Positions 25,697 through 34,918 of a stretch of DNA of 64,000 bases are shown in pieces. The notes under the pieces were generated by a model that had not been told where the DNA came from, made no database searches, and saw nothing but the letters and a program-made list of their open reading frames with translations. The stretch's first letter is position 1. Each line of letters begins with the position of its first letter. The position numbers were made by a program, and so were the translations under genes. The stretch lies in the NCBI GenBank assembly GCA_964412235.1, contig CAYPNT010000005.1, forward strand, positions 6,870 through 70,869, written 5' to 3'. The DNA comes from JAYZQT01 sp964412235. Its GTDB lineage: Bacteria; Pseudomonadota; Alphaproteobacteria; MPNO01; UBA830.

Positions 25697-27105
25697 ACTT
25701 TCACGCCTGGTTTTAGGACGTACATTCGAAGGACGCAAAGGGTCCCGGCTAGTGGAACAAGAGCGCCCAATCCAAAAACCCAGACGAGTATCTCGCTGAT
25801 TTGTCTTGCGTCTATATTTTGGTCCATGCCGGCTGCATTTGCGATTAGTCCGGCCATGGCTGCGCCGTATGCAATTCCGATTGAACGCATTGCCGGTGCA
25901 GAACTTGCCGTTATTTGAGATTCGGCGTTGCCGGCCGCCGCAAAGGCCCACGAAATTGAATGGACGTTGGTCATGCCCACCCCAATACCGGCAAATATCA
26001 TCAACGCACTGACCAACCATATTGAGTCAAGATTTAAAGTAAGTGCGATACCAAGAATCGAAATTGACGTAAGTGCTAATCCCATTGCACAGGCAAATTT
26101 TCCCCACCAATCATTCCAGCCCGCTGTTCCTATAGAGCCTATCGTCCAAGCGATCGAAAACACGGTTAACAAGTACCCGATCCATAGGGGGCTTAATCCG
26201 TGAATTTCTTTTAATGCCAAGGGCATGAAAATTGTTAATGGCGTATATGATGCCGACAGTAACAAAAAAACCCAAAAAGCCGTGCCTATAGGTGCGAATA
26301 ATGACAAAACTCGTTGCGGAAGCAAACTATCTCCCGCACGATCCAAACGGAGCGTTAGCCATAGGGAGAGAATACCACCCAAAATTAACGCGGCGCGCCA
26401 AATAAAATGTTCGAATTGGCCTGATGCTCCAACCATTATTACCGATGCTGCTAGTAAGGTTAATCGTCGGAATGGCAAGCGGTGGCGATCGCCGGGATCG
26501 CCGTCTGGAATCACACGCCAAGCGGCTATTATGAAGACAACGGTAATTGCGCTGGTAGTAAGGAATGCTCCGCGCCAAATACCGATACTACCCCAAATAC
26601 CGCCAATTATAGGACCTAAGACCGATGCTATACTCCACGTGGTGGTGATAGTTGCGAGCGCGCGCGTGCGGAGTTTTCCCGTATATAAATCGTTCACTAA
26701 TGTATATGACTGGGACATAAGCAGCCCTCCGCCAATACCCTCCAGCATTCGAAAACACAACAAGATGAGCATATTGGGCGCAATGGCACACCCAAGCGCT
26801 CCAAATAGAAATATAAATCCACTTGCTAAATAACTTTTGCGTCGCCCATAGACAGACCGTGCATAACGGCCCGAAGCCGCGCCGACAACGGTACCAACCA
26901 TGTAGAGCATTGTTGTCCACGCATAAAACTCTACACCGCCAATTTCCTTAACCACTGCTGGCATCACTGTCGCTATTACGAAAATATCAATAGCGTGAAC
27001 CCCGATACCAATGTTCAGGAGCACAGTATAGATTCCACGGATACCGCGGAACATTTCGGCCCAACCCGTGGTTTCTTCTGTCTTCTCGTCTTGCGCTTCG
27101 ACCAT
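25693..27105 (-). CDS. MFS multidrug-type transporter
   Basis: A 470-residue major facilitator with 12-14 hydrophobic helices. FVIATVMPAVVKEIGGVEFYAWTTMLYMVG near the N-terminus and GRYARSVYGRRKSYL (MFS loop 2-3) and LEGIGGGLLMSQSYTLVNDLY match DHA2-like drug:proton antiporters. It probably exports an organic compound. The stop overlaps the metallopeptidase start by four bases. It is divergent from the luciferase-like gene at 27190 across about 84 bases. Confidence 0.87.
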   Translation of the reverse strand: MVEAQDEKTEETTGWAEMFRGIRGIYTVLLNIGIGVHAIDIFVIATVMPAVVKEIGGVEFYAWTTMLYMVGTVVGAASGRYARSVYGRRKSYLASGFIFLFGALGCAIAPNMLILLCFRMLEGIGGGLLMSQSYTLVNDLYTGKLRTRALATITTTWSIASVLGPIIGGIWGSIGIWRGAFLTTSAITVVFIIAAWRVIPDGDPGDRHRLPFRRLTLLAASVIMVGASGQFEHFIWRAALILGGILSLWLTLRLDRAGDSLLPQRVLSLFAPIGTAFWVFLLLSASYTPLTIFMPLALKEIHGLSPLWIGYLLTVFSIAWTIGSIGTAGWNDWWGKFACAMGLALTSISILGIALTLNLDSIWLVSALMIFAGIGVGMTNVHSISWAFAAAGNAESQITASSAPAMRSIGIAYGAAMAGLIANAAGMDQNIDARQISEILVWVFGLGALVPLAGTLCVLRMYVLKPGVKV

Positions 27106-27189
27106 GTCTTTATTTTAGGGTGTGAATTCCAGAATCCCTAATAAGACAATACTCGCGAAGGTGCATAGAATTTGGTACTTCATAGTGCT

Positions 27190-28209
27190 ATGCCAATACT
27201 TAGTGTGCTTGATCAGTCCCCAATTCGTTCAGGTTGTACACCTGCCGAAGCTTTGCAAGAAACCCTCGAACTTGCTCAAGTTTGCGATCGCCTTGGATAT
27301 TACAGGTATTGGCTGGCGGAACACCACTCAACAGGTGGGCTTGCAGGGTCTGCGCCAGAGGTGCTTATTGGCCAGGTTGCGTCTTGCACGGATAGTCTTC
27401 GTGTTGGCTCTGGCGGTGTGATGTTGAGTCATTATTCATCATTGAAGGTGGCTGAGAATTTTCGCATGCTTGAGGCTTTATATCCTGGCCGAATAGATCT
27501 CGGTATCGGACGTGCCCCAGGGTCTGACGGCTTGACAGCAGGCGCATTAGCTCACGGTCCTGGTGCTCTTGGTATCGAACATTTTCCAGCGCAAATCCGC
27601 GATGTTCGGGCGTGGCTAACGGGCGAAATGCCGAGTGATCATCCGTTCAAACAGGTCACTGCAATGCCGACGGGTGAGACAATTCCTGAGATTTGGTTGC
27701 TTGGATCGAGTGACCAGTCTGCTGCTTACGCTGCATACTTTGGAATGGCGTTTTCGTTTGCGCATTTTATTAATTCGAATGGTGGTCCCATGGTTATGGA
27801 GGCTTATAGACGTCACTTTGAAGCCACCGAGCAACTGCCTAAACCTCGGGGTTCTATCGGCATATTCGTAATATGTGCAGAGACCCAGGACGAAGCTATA
27901 GAACTTCGTTGGAGCCGTGATTTATGGACATTGCGGCTTCGAACCGGCAAAACGGGCCCTGTTCCAACTGTAGAGGAAGCTAAGAGCTATCCCTACACGG
28001 ATCAAGAATGGGCGATCGTCCAAAGTAACCGATCGCGGACCATCGCAGGTGATCCCGAGCAATGTGCTACAGAAATTCGGAAATTGGGTGAGGTCTATGA
28101 GGTTGAAGAGTTTGTTATTGTTACGATTTGTGATGATTTTAACGCGCGCCGGCATTCATATGAGTTACTTGCCGAAGCTTTCGCTCTTGGTCCTGCAAAG
28201 GCGTCATAG
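27190..28209 (+). CDS. LLM-class flavin-dependent oxidoreductase (LuxA-like, MsnO8 type)
   Basis: A 339-residue luciferase-like protein. LSVLDQSPIRSGCTPAEALQ at the start, YWLAEHHSTGGLAGSAPEVL (about 37-56), VGSGGVMLSHYSSLKVAENF and GRIDLGIGRAPGSDGLT are the hallmarks of the MsnO8/YhbW family. ATG 27190 is chosen over the in-frame TTG 27172, because homologues begin right at the SVLDQSP strand. Reaction and substrate are unknown; a flavin reductase partner is not adjacent. Confidence 0.87.
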   Translation: MPILSVLDQSPIRSGCTPAEALQETLELAQVCDRLGYYRYWLAEHHSTGGLAGSAPEVLIGQVASCTDSLRVGSGGVMLSHYSSLKVAENFRMLEALYPGRIDLGIGRAPGSDGLTAGALAHGPGALGIEHFPAQIRDVRAWLTGEMPSDHPFKQVTAMPTGETIPEIWLLGSSDQSAAYAAYFGMAFSFAHFINSNGGPMVMEAYRRHFEATEQLPKPRGSIGIFVICAETQDEAIELRWSRDLWTLRLRTGKTGPVPTVEEAKSYPYTDQEWAIVQSNRSRTIAGDPEQCATEIRKLGEVYEVEEFVIVTICDDFNARRHSYELLAEAFALGPAKAS

Positions 28210-28362
28210 CAATGCCGATTAGGGTGTTATTATTACACTTGGTTTCATTTCTGAACAAAGTTAAAGATGTCAAAAAGTTCATTCGCAGTAGCAGTTTTTT
28301 TACAGTGCCTTAACCATTCAAGAACGACTTGACGTATACACATAAAGGAAACAGATTTTACA

Positions 28363-28860
28363 ATGTCAGAAAGCCTTATATTTGCCCTTGTCATCGGGTT
28401 GACCGTCTACCTGTTTATGCGTCGACTACGGGCGATTAAACGTGATAGACAAATACGCGCGGAAAATACGGGGGAGGGGACCTCCCAGGCCGATCCGGGT
28501 AGTATGCCGCGGATTGGGTCACCCGGAACGATTACGCGAGATCAAATCAAGTTATTAAAGGAATATGATTTTGAGCCGTCCCGAATATGGAGCGAGGAGG
28601 AAGCTCAACTTATATTGGACACTGTGACTTACTTACGCTCAGTGATATATAATTCTACGCAAGAGAAAGATCCGCCTATTGATGTGCAAAATAATATTCT
28701 CAAATTTATTCTCACTGATGACGCGCTTAGAGACTACGTGTACCAATGGGGAATGAATCGCACACGTGATGACGAAGCCAAAACAACGACTGAACTTCCG
28801 CGCGACGAATATTACATACGTGTAGAAGCCGCTGTTATGGAGCAGTGGGAGGATTCGTGA
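28363..28860 (+). CDS. Membrane-anchored hypothetical protein upstream of queA
   Basis: A 165-residue protein I do not recognise. One N-terminal transmembrane helix (SLIFALVIGLTVYLFM, about 4-19) is followed at once by a basic stretch RRLRAIKRDRQIR, predicting the rest in the cytoplasm. A low-complexity linker (about 35-60) leads to a folded-looking helical domain (about 62-165) with SRIWSEEEAQLILDTVTYLRSVIY and a C-terminal acidic end. It ends 35 bases before the proposed queA start and should be in the same transcript, but no functional link to tRNA modification is evident. Confidence 0.65.
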   Translation: MSESLIFALVIGLTVYLFMRRLRAIKRDRQIRAENTGEGTSQADPGSMPRIGSPGTITRDQIKLLKEYDFEPSRIWSEEEAQLILDTVTYLRSVIYNSTQEKDPPIDVQNNILKFILTDDALRDYVYQWGMNRTRDDEAKTTTELPRDEYYIRVEAAVMEQWEDS

Positions 28861-28895
28861 GTGGATCTGAAGAAATGGTTTGTTCGAGGAAAAAT

Positions 28896-29933
28896 TTGCG
28901 TACGGATGATTTTGATTTTCATCTGCCCGCAGGCAGCATAGCAAAAGAGCCAGCACGCCCCCGAGACTCCGCGCGAATGTTAGAAATCGGTAGCACCTTA
29001 ACGGATCGGACATTCCGCGACCTGCCAAAACTCCTCACGCCGCGCGACATAATTGTGCTTAATGACACGAGGGTCATACCTGCACGTTTACGGGGAACTA
29101 GACGCGGTGCAAAAGTAGAAATAACCGTCTTAAAAAGACAGACCGACGGATGTTGGCAGGCGTTTGCGCGTCCAGCAAAAAAACTTTCCACTAATGATAT
29201 CATTAAATTTTCGGAGGATTTTTCTGCACGGGTATGTGAGAAGCGCGAAGATGGAGCGGTGATAGTATCATTCTCCTCTAATGGTGATTTTAAGGCAGCC
29301 CTAGCGGAACACGGTGAAATGCCATTGCCCCCGTATATTGGGCGTCGCAGCGGTCTCGTAAGGAAGGATTTTACCGATTATCAAACGGTATACTCAAAAA
29401 GAGAGGGTGCCGTGGCTGCCCCCACTGCGGGCCTGCATTTTACCAAACCTTTGCTTAGCGCTATTTGCGCGGTTGGTGTGCGCATTGTAACGGTGACACT
29501 CCACGTTGGCGCAGGTACTTTTTTACCGGTTAAAGTAGATCAGTTAATAGACCACAAAATGCATAGCGAGTGGGGAGAAGTTACACCGGAAGCCGCGGAG
29601 ACACTGAACGCAGTCCGTGAGGCAGGCGGGAGAATTGTCTCCGTCGGAACGACGGTGGCACGATTACTAGAGACCGCGGTCGATGCACGTGGGCGCATGC
29701 AACCTTACGTTGGTGAAACAAATATTTTCATTACACCCGGATACCGCTTTCAGGCGGTCGATGCATTAATAACAAACTTTCATTTGCCGCGCTCAACCCT
29801 CTTTATGTTAGTGGCGGCTTTTTCTGGACTTGATCGCATGAAACGAGCGTACGCACACGCTATAAAGCGGGGTTACCGCTTCTACTCATACGGAGATTCC
29901 AGCTTTTTGAATCGGTTTGGTCAGGATGAGTAG
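28896..29933 (+). CDS. queA: S-adenosylmethionine:tRNA ribosyltransferase-isomerase
   Basis: QueA transfers and isomerises the ribosyl group of SAM onto preQ1 at tRNA position 34, giving epoxyqueuosine. RTDDFDFHLPAGSIAKEPARP at the start, LPPYIGR (about 141) and the VAAPTAGLHFT motif are diagnostic. I place the start at TTG 28896, because GAGGA at 28886-28890 lies five bases before it and the product then begins as in other QueA proteins (MRTDDFDF); GTG 28857 and ATG 28875 are alternatives. Length is 345 residues, normal for the family. The end overlaps tgt by eight bases. Confidence 0.93.
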   Translation: MRTDDFDFHLPAGSIAKEPARPRDSARMLEIGSTLTDRTFRDLPKLLTPRDIIVLNDTRVIPARLRGTRRGAKVEITVLKRQTDGCWQAFARPAKKLSTNDIIKFSEDFSARVCEKREDGAVIVSFSSNGDFKAALAEHGEMPLPPYIGRRSGLVRKDFTDYQTVYSKREGAVAAPTAGLHFTKPLLSAICAVGVRIVTVTLHVGAGTFLPVKVDQLIDHKMHSEWGEVTPEAAETLNAVREAGGRIVSVGTTVARLLETAVDARGRMQPYVGETNIFITPGYRFQAVDALITNFHLPRSTLFMLVAAFSGLDRMKRAYAHAIKRGYRFYSYGDSSFLNRFGQDE

Positions 29934-31056
29934 CTTTGAGTTTTCGGTCCTTCACACCGACGGGCTCGCCCGTCGTGGGCTGCTTGAAACAGCACACGGT
30001 ATAGTAGACACGCCAGCGTTTATGCCTGTGGGAACAGCAGCGACAGTTAAGGGGATGACCCCTGACACCGTAGCAGCTACGGGTGCCCAAATTGTACTGG
30101 CGAATACTTACCATTTGATGCTGCGTCCCGGAACGGATGTCGTTGAGGAAATGGGTGGACTTAGGGACTTCATGGCATGGCCCGGCCCGGTTCTGACTGA
30201 CTCCGGCGGTTTTCAAGTGATGTCTCTAGCATCACTCAGAAAACTCACTGAGAACGGGGTGGAGTTCCAGTCTCATCTTGACGGAGCTATGTTCAAGCTA
30301 ACACCTGAAAGTTCTGTGGAGGCACAAAGACAGTTTGGCTCCACAATTACGATGGTTCTGGATGAGTGCACCGCACCGGGCGCTACTAAGACAGAAGCTG
30401 CCGACTCAATGCGCCTTTCAATGAATTGGGCTAAACGCAGTCGTGATGCCTTTAGAGAGCGGGAAGGCTACGGGCTGTTTGGGATAGTGCAAGGAAGTGT
30501 GTTTGTGGACTTGAGGCTAGAATCCACAGACGCGCTTACTAAGATTGGGTTCGATGGTTACGCTGTGGGTGGGCTAGCTATCGGCGAAGGTCAGGAAAAA
30601 ATGTTTCTGGTTTTAGACGCTACTGTTCCTATGCTTCCTAAACGTTCACCACGATATTTAATGGGTGTGGGCACACCAAGTGACATTGTGGGCGCGGTAA
30701 AAAGGGGTATCGACATGTTTGATTGTGTTTTGCCAACCCGCTCGGGGCGAACCGGTCAGGCGTTTACACGTCGTGGAACACTCAATATACGCAATGCGCG
30801 TCACGCGAGGGATCCTCGCCCCATCGATTGTGATAGCGATTATCCTCAACTTGATGGCATTAGCCGTGCATATATACATCACTTATTCAAAGCAAAAGAA
30901 ATGCTTGGGCCCATTTTGCTTACGATGCACAATCTCTACTACTATCAAGAACTAATGCAGGGCATTCGCGCCGCAATTGTGGAAGGCACTTTTCAAGCGT
31001 TTGCATCTGAATTTCACAGGGTTCAGGCAGAAGGGGATATTGAGGCGTTATCATAA
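29926..31056 (+). CDS. tgt: tRNA-guanine transglycosylase
   Basis: A 376-residue Tgt, which exchanges guanine 34 of GUN-anticodon tRNAs for preQ1. DTPAFMPVGTAATVKGMTP, LANTYHLMLRPG, LTDSGGFQVMSLA (nucleophile and binding loop) and YLMGVGTPSDIV are canonical. Start ATG 29926 lies within the end of queA. The C-terminal zinc site of bacterial Tgt (CxCxxC plus His) is not seen: the region after RHARDPRPIDCDSDYPQLDGISRAYIHHLF shows only one Cys (DCDSDYP) and HH, so zinc binding may be altered. Confidence 0.93.
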   Translation: MSSFEFSVLHTDGLARRGLLETAHGIVDTPAFMPVGTAATVKGMTPDTVAATGAQIVLANTYHLMLRPGTDVVEEMGGLRDFMAWPGPVLTDSGGFQVMSLASLRKLTENGVEFQSHLDGAMFKLTPESSVEAQRQFGSTITMVLDECTAPGATKTEAADSMRLSMNWAKRSRDAFREREGYGLFGIVQGSVFVDLRLESTDALTKIGFDGYAVGGLAIGEGQEKMFLVLDATVPMLPKRSPRYLMGVGTPSDIVGAVKRGIDMFDCVLPTRSGRTGQAFTRRGTLNIRNARHARDPRPIDCDSDYPQLDGISRAYIHHLFKAKEMLGPILLTMHNLYYYQELMQGIRAAIVEGTFQAFASEFHRVQAEGDIEALS

Positions 31057-32180
31057 TGCCGAAAATAGAAGATCCGCGCTCAAAGATTAGAGAATTAGGC
31101 CTTTCCCTCGGTTTTGACGCTGTGGGCTTTGCTACGCCAGCGACTGGCAGTGCGGCAGCGGCCCATTTGAAGACATTTCTGGGTAACGGGTTTCATGGTG
31201 ATATGGGTTGGATGCAGGAGGCTGAGGATCGGCGAAGCATGCCCGGGCGCCTGTGGCCGCAATGTAAGAGTATTATTGTGGTTGGGGTTAATTATGGCCC
31301 GCAGGGTGACCCCCTTGAAATTCTTAATTATAAATCCGCAGCGGGAATCTCAGTTTATGCACGTGGCCAAGATTATCATGACGTGCTTAAGAAAAAATTG
31401 CGCGCCTTAGCTTCTGCAATCTCTAAGAAGTGGCATAGTGAAGTAAAAATTTTTGTGGATACCGCGCCGGTCCTTGAAAAGCCACTTGCGCAGCGCGCAG
31501 GAATTGGATGGCAGGGAAAACATACCAATCTTGTGTCCCCGACTTTCGGTTCCTGGTTGTTTTTAGGGGAGATTTTTACAACCCTTGAAATTGCTAGCGA
31601 CTCAACCCATCAGGACCATTGTGGAAGCTGTAACAGATGCCTCAAAATATGCCCCACGAGTGCATTTCCCAATCCCTACCAACTCGATGCAAGGCGCTGT
31701 ATCTCGTATCTTACGATTGAACACAAGGGCCATATTGCTCGGCAATTTCGCCATTTGATTGGGAATAGAATATATGGCTGCGATGATTGCCTTGCAGTAT
31801 GTCCGTGGAACAAATTTGCGACGAGGACTCCTCACCCTGCGCTACGGCCTCATGTCCATTTACAGCATCCCTTGCTCGAGGATTTTGCGCTTCTAACGGA
31901 TCACGATTTTAGAGAAGTGTTTTCAGGTTCTCCAGTCAAGCGCCTCGGGCGTGACCGTTTTGTTCGTAATGTTCTCATTGCTATTGGCAATAGCGAAAAT
32001 TCAACACTTTCTGAGCCTGCGGAATACTTATTACAAGATCATTCACCTTTGGTGAGAGCCATGGCGGTGTGGGCACTTTCCCGCCTGGTTGACCAACGCA
32101 GTTTTGATTTTCTACGCAAGCGACATTTAGTAAATGAAACAGACCATGATGTACGAGCTGAGTGGTCTGGAGATATTTAA
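31056..32180 (+). CDS. queG: Epoxyqueuosine reductase
   Basis: A 374-residue cobalamin- and Fe-S-dependent QueG, which reduces epoxyqueuosine to queuosine in tRNA. RAGIGWQGKHTNLVSPTFGSWLFLGEIFT is the QueG/RdhA-type B12-domain block. Two 4Fe-4S motifs are visible: CGSCNRCLKICP and CDDCLAVCP. A HEAT-like C-terminal part (about 300-374) is present as usual. The start shares one base with the tgt stop (TAATG). With queA and tgt it forms the terminal half of queuosine synthesis; upstream preQ1 genes are not in this window. Confidence 0.93.
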   Translation: MPKIEDPRSKIRELGLSLGFDAVGFATPATGSAAAAHLKTFLGNGFHGDMGWMQEAEDRRSMPGRLWPQCKSIIVVGVNYGPQGDPLEILNYKSAAGISVYARGQDYHDVLKKKLRALASAISKKWHSEVKIFVDTAPVLEKPLAQRAGIGWQGKHTNLVSPTFGSWLFLGEIFTTLEIASDSTHQDHCGSCNRCLKICPTSAFPNPYQLDARRCISYLTIEHKGHIARQFRHLIGNRIYGCDDCLAVCPWNKFATRTPHPALRPHVHLQHPLLEDFALLTDHDFREVFSGSPVKRLGRDRFVRNVLIAIGNSENSTLSEPAEYLLQDHSPLVRAMAVWALSRLVDQRSFDFLRKRHLVNETDHDVRAEWSGDI

Positions 32181-32381
32181 ATTGGTGACCAAAAGGTTGT
32201 TTGGGCAAAACCAACTATTCAATGGAAAGACGAAAAAAGTGTTTTAGGCATCTGTGATGACTTCAAAAAATTGGAATAGTTACAACACGCTCGGTACAAT
32301 ACGGTATTATTACTAGAAATCTGGGACGGATCGAGTTTTAGACGCAGGTTAGGTGTCTGTGTTGGAGGGACTTATAGCGGC

Positions 32382-33392
32382 GTGAAAATCATGGAACTCG
32401 CAGAGAAAACTCAAAAGAGCATTGAATTGGACCGGCGTTTGTCCGTGGCCCCAATGATGGATCGCACTGATCGACATAATCGATTCTTTTTACGGCAGAT
32501 ATCGCCATCGGTGCTCCTATATACCGAAATGATCACCACCGGCGCTATTCTTTATGGTGATAGGGAAAGGTTTTTGGCGTTTGATCCGAGTGAGCATCCC
32601 ATAGCTCTTCAACTGGGTGGCTCGGACGCGTCACAGCTCGCCGAATGCGCGAGTATCGGCGAAGAGTGGGGATATGATGAAATAAATCTGAATGTTGGCT
32701 GCCCAAGTAACCGTGTACAAAATGCACGATTTGGTGCGTGTTTAATGAAGGAGCCCAAAACGGTTTCGTCCTGTGTTAGGGCAATGTCTCGTGCGAGTCG
32801 ATTACCTATTACAGTCAAAACCCGAATTGGTGTAGACGAGCAGGATTCCTGGGGTGATTTCTACAACTTTGTCGATAATGTTTCTGCTGCCGGGTGTACC
32901 ACCTTTATTATTCATGCTCGAAAAGCATGGTTAAAGGGTCTAAGCCCAAAACAAAATCGAGAAATTCCTCCCCTGGTTTACGAAACCGTTTATGAACTAA
33001 AAAGACGCCGCCCTGAGCTCGAGGTCATTATCAACGGCGGAATTATGACGGTTAAAGAAACTAAAGATCAACTTTCGTTGGTTGACGGTGTTATGATAGG
33101 GCGTGCAGCTTACCAAAATCCCTGGCTTTTAGCGGAGCTTGAGCACTCTGTGTTCGGCGGGACACCGCCAGAGAGCCGTATTCGAGTGCTCAATTGCTAT
33201 ATCGAATACATGGAACGGGAAATTGTGCGTGGTGTACCTTTTTATGCGATGGCCCGCCACGCGTTGGGTCTTTTTCAGGGTCAGCGCGGAGCTCGATTGT
33301 GGAGGCGTTACATTAGTGAAAACGGGCCTCGGCGTGGCGTGGGATGCGAGGTGGTTCGGGAAGCATTAGAGAATGTTGCAAACAACTTCTAG
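32382..33392 (+). CDS. dusA: tRNA-dihydrouridine(20/20a) synthase
   Basis: A 336-residue DusA, an FMN enzyme that reduces U20/U20a in tRNA. RLSVAPMMDRTDRHNRFFLR at the start, the active-site cysteine in NLNVGCPSNRVQ, FGACLM and VKTRIGVDE are diagnostic; GVMIGRAAYQNPW is the FMN-phosphate site. GTG 32382 is taken as start because GGAGGG at 32364-32369 lies 12 bases upstream; ATG 32391 is the alternative. It follows queG after 200 bases in which I see no gene. Confidence 0.92.
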   Translation: MKIMELAEKTQKSIELDRRLSVAPMMDRTDRHNRFFLRQISPSVLLYTEMITTGAILYGDRERFLAFDPSEHPIALQLGGSDASQLAECASIGEEWGYDEINLNVGCPSNRVQNARFGACLMKEPKTVSSCVRAMSRASRLPITVKTRIGVDEQDSWGDFYNFVDNVSAAGCTTFIIHARKAWLKGLSPKQNREIPPLVYETVYELKRRRPELEVIINGGIMTVKETKDQLSLVDGVMIGRAAYQNPWLLAELEHSVFGGTPPESRIRVLNCYIEYMEREIVRGVPFYAMARHALGLFQGQRGARLWRRYISENGPRRGVGCEVVREALENVANNF

Positions 33393-33469
33393 CGGATCAT
33401 TAATTTTGCCACGGTTCAGCATCAGTTATTTGCTTTTAGGATTTTAAAAAATATTGGTTTTTCGGGTGC

Positions 33470-33955
33470 TCATATACTAACGTGTTTGTGGTGCTCTGGA
33501 TCATTATTATGGAGCATCACCATCCGCTCGAGAATTTCGGTGGTTCGTTTGGGATCCATCTCTAACTGGATGAGTGCCAACCCTGCGGAAAATATCTCAC
33601 GGTATACCTTGATAAGGCCGTCCCTCAGAAGAAATTGGCTCATTCCATCGAATACTACACGTTTTCCGACACTATCCTCCATCGTTGAGGTATAGCTAAA
33701 AACCCAACGTACATATCCTAGCTGTTGTTTGGTATCGAAGATCGGGTCCATCATATCCCAAAGAAACGCATCGGCATCACCCCAAAATAACTCCTCTAAC
33801 ATTTGCGCGATCGCTCCCCGGCCTTCGAATGTTCCATAGAACGTATCGTTATAGATTCCGTCTTCGGTAAAAAGACCGGCGAGTGTTTTTCCCTTGCCCG
33901 CTTCGACACTGCTTGTAAATTGGTCCAGTAATTTTATAAAAAAATTGTGATCCAT
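33470..33955 (-). CDS. SnoaL-like/NTF2-fold protein
   Basis: A 161-residue protein with an NTF2-like pattern: FFIKLLDQFTSSVEAGKGKTLAGLFTEDGIYNDT, then YGTFEGRGAIAQMLEELFW and a beta-rich C-terminal half. This resembles SnoaL-type ketosteroid-isomerase-fold proteins, which serve as small enzymes or ligand-binding domains. No clear catalytic pair can be named. The C-terminus is rich in His (about 150-158). It stands alone on the minus strand between dusA and the arsC-like gene. Confidence 0.65.
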   Translation of the reverse strand: MDHNFFIKLLDQFTSSVEAGKGKTLAGLFTEDGIYNDTFYGTFEGRGAIAQMLEELFWGDADAFLWDMMDPIFDTKQQLGYVRWVFSYTSTMEDSVGKRVVFDGMSQFLLRDGLIKVYREIFSAGLALIQLEMDPKRTTEILERMVMLHNNDPEHHKHVSI

Positions 33956-34038
33956 GTAGTATTCCTTATTCAGTCTTGACCCATTGAATATGAATGGGCA
34001 TTGAATCTGGTAATTAAACCTTTGAGAACCGGCTTGTC

Positions 34039-34386
34039 ATGACTGTTACCATCTACCACAATCCCCGCTGCTCCAAATCCCGGGCCACGTTAGCTATACT
34101 GGAAAGCGAAGGGGTCCCCCTCAAGGTCATTGAGTATCTAAAAACGCCACCAGCGAAAAGCGACATTACGTTTGTACTGGACGCGCTCGGCATGGAGCCT
34201 CGTGATTTGATGAGGAAGAAGGAAGTCGAGTACAAGGAATTAAATCTTTCAGATGTCTCGCTCAGCAGGGAAGCGCTTATTGAAGCGATGGTTGCTAACC
34301 CAATATTGATTGAGCGCCCTATCGTAATAAATGGTGTGAGATGCGTGATTGGGCGGCCTCCTGAAAATGTTCTGAAAATAATGTGA
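34039..34386 (+). CDS. arsC: ArsC-family (glutaredoxin-type) arsenate reductase-like protein
   Basis: A 115-residue ArsC. IYHNPRCSKSR carries the catalytic C11 in the HNPRCSKSR loop, and R59, R93 (IERPIV) and R106 are the expected oxyanion-binding arginines. E. coli-type ArsC reduces arsenate with glutaredoxin and glutathione. There is no arsR, arsB or other ars gene in the window, so it may be a stand-alone detoxifying enzyme or a relative with another role. It overlaps the YhhQ-type transporter gene by four bases. Confidence 0.88.
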   Translation: MTVTIYHNPRCSKSRATLAILESEGVPLKVIEYLKTPPAKSDITFVLDALGMEPRDLMRKKEVEYKELNLSDVSLSREALIEAMVANPILIERPIVINGVRCVIGRPPENVLKIM

Positions 34387-34916
34387 AAATGACTTTTCCT
34401 CGTGGCGTTTATATAGGTGTACTCGCGATGGTGGTTATTGTAGCGGCCTCTAACGTTTTGGTGCAGTATCCAATAAACGATTGGCTCACTTGGGGTGCAA
34501 TCACTTATCCAGCGGCATTTTTGATCACCGATCTGACAAATCGGTCTCTTGGACCCGCCCGCGCTCGACAAGTGGTCTACGCGGGTTTTGCTGTTGCTGT
34601 TCTACTTTCCGTTGGTCTTTCTACTTCACGAATCGCTGTTGCATCTGGAACTGCTTTTTTGATAGCGCAACTAATAGACGTCGGTGTTTTCAATCATTTG
34701 CGGGCCAAATCTGTTTGGTGGACCGCGCCGTTAGTTTCTTCTTTCGCCGCGTCCGCCGTCGATACGATCCTCTTTTTTTCAATAGCATTTGCCAGTACAG
34801 GTCTCCCCTGGGTAACCTGGGCTGCAGGTGATTTTGGCGCTAAAATGTGCGTAGGGTTAGCGATGCTGGTACCTTTCAGGGCCTTAATGTACAAAACGCG
34901 ACCACAGGGAGCATAA
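34383..34916 (+). CDS. yhhQ: Queuosine precursor transporter (YhhQ/VUT family)
   Basis: A 177-residue integral membrane protein of the VUT/DUF165 family with about five or six helices. VLVQYPINDWLTWGAITYPAAFLITDLTNRSLG (about 22-54) contains the family-typical TYPxxFLxTDLxNRxxG segment. E. coli YhhQ imports preQ0 and preQ1. The queA-tgt-queG operon about 2 kb upstream supports a salvage role here. It is coupled to the arsC-like gene by an ATGA overlap and is followed two bases later by the molybdenum hydroxylase operon. Confidence 0.85.
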   Translation: MKMTFPRGVYIGVLAMVVIVAASNVLVQYPINDWLTWGAITYPAAFLITDLTNRSLGPARARQVVYAGFAVAVLLSVGLSTSRIAVASGTAFLIAQLIDVGVFNHLRAKSVWWTAPLVSSFAASAVDTILFFSIAFASTGLPWVTWAAGDFGAKMCVGLAMLVPFRALMYKTRPQGA

Positions 34917-34918
34917 AC

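Noticed and set aside
25697..26020. Long N-terminal extension of the YgjP-like metallopeptidase
   Set aside because: It runs antisense-free but inside the MFS coding region in another frame; ATG 25696 has the coupled TCAT overlap.
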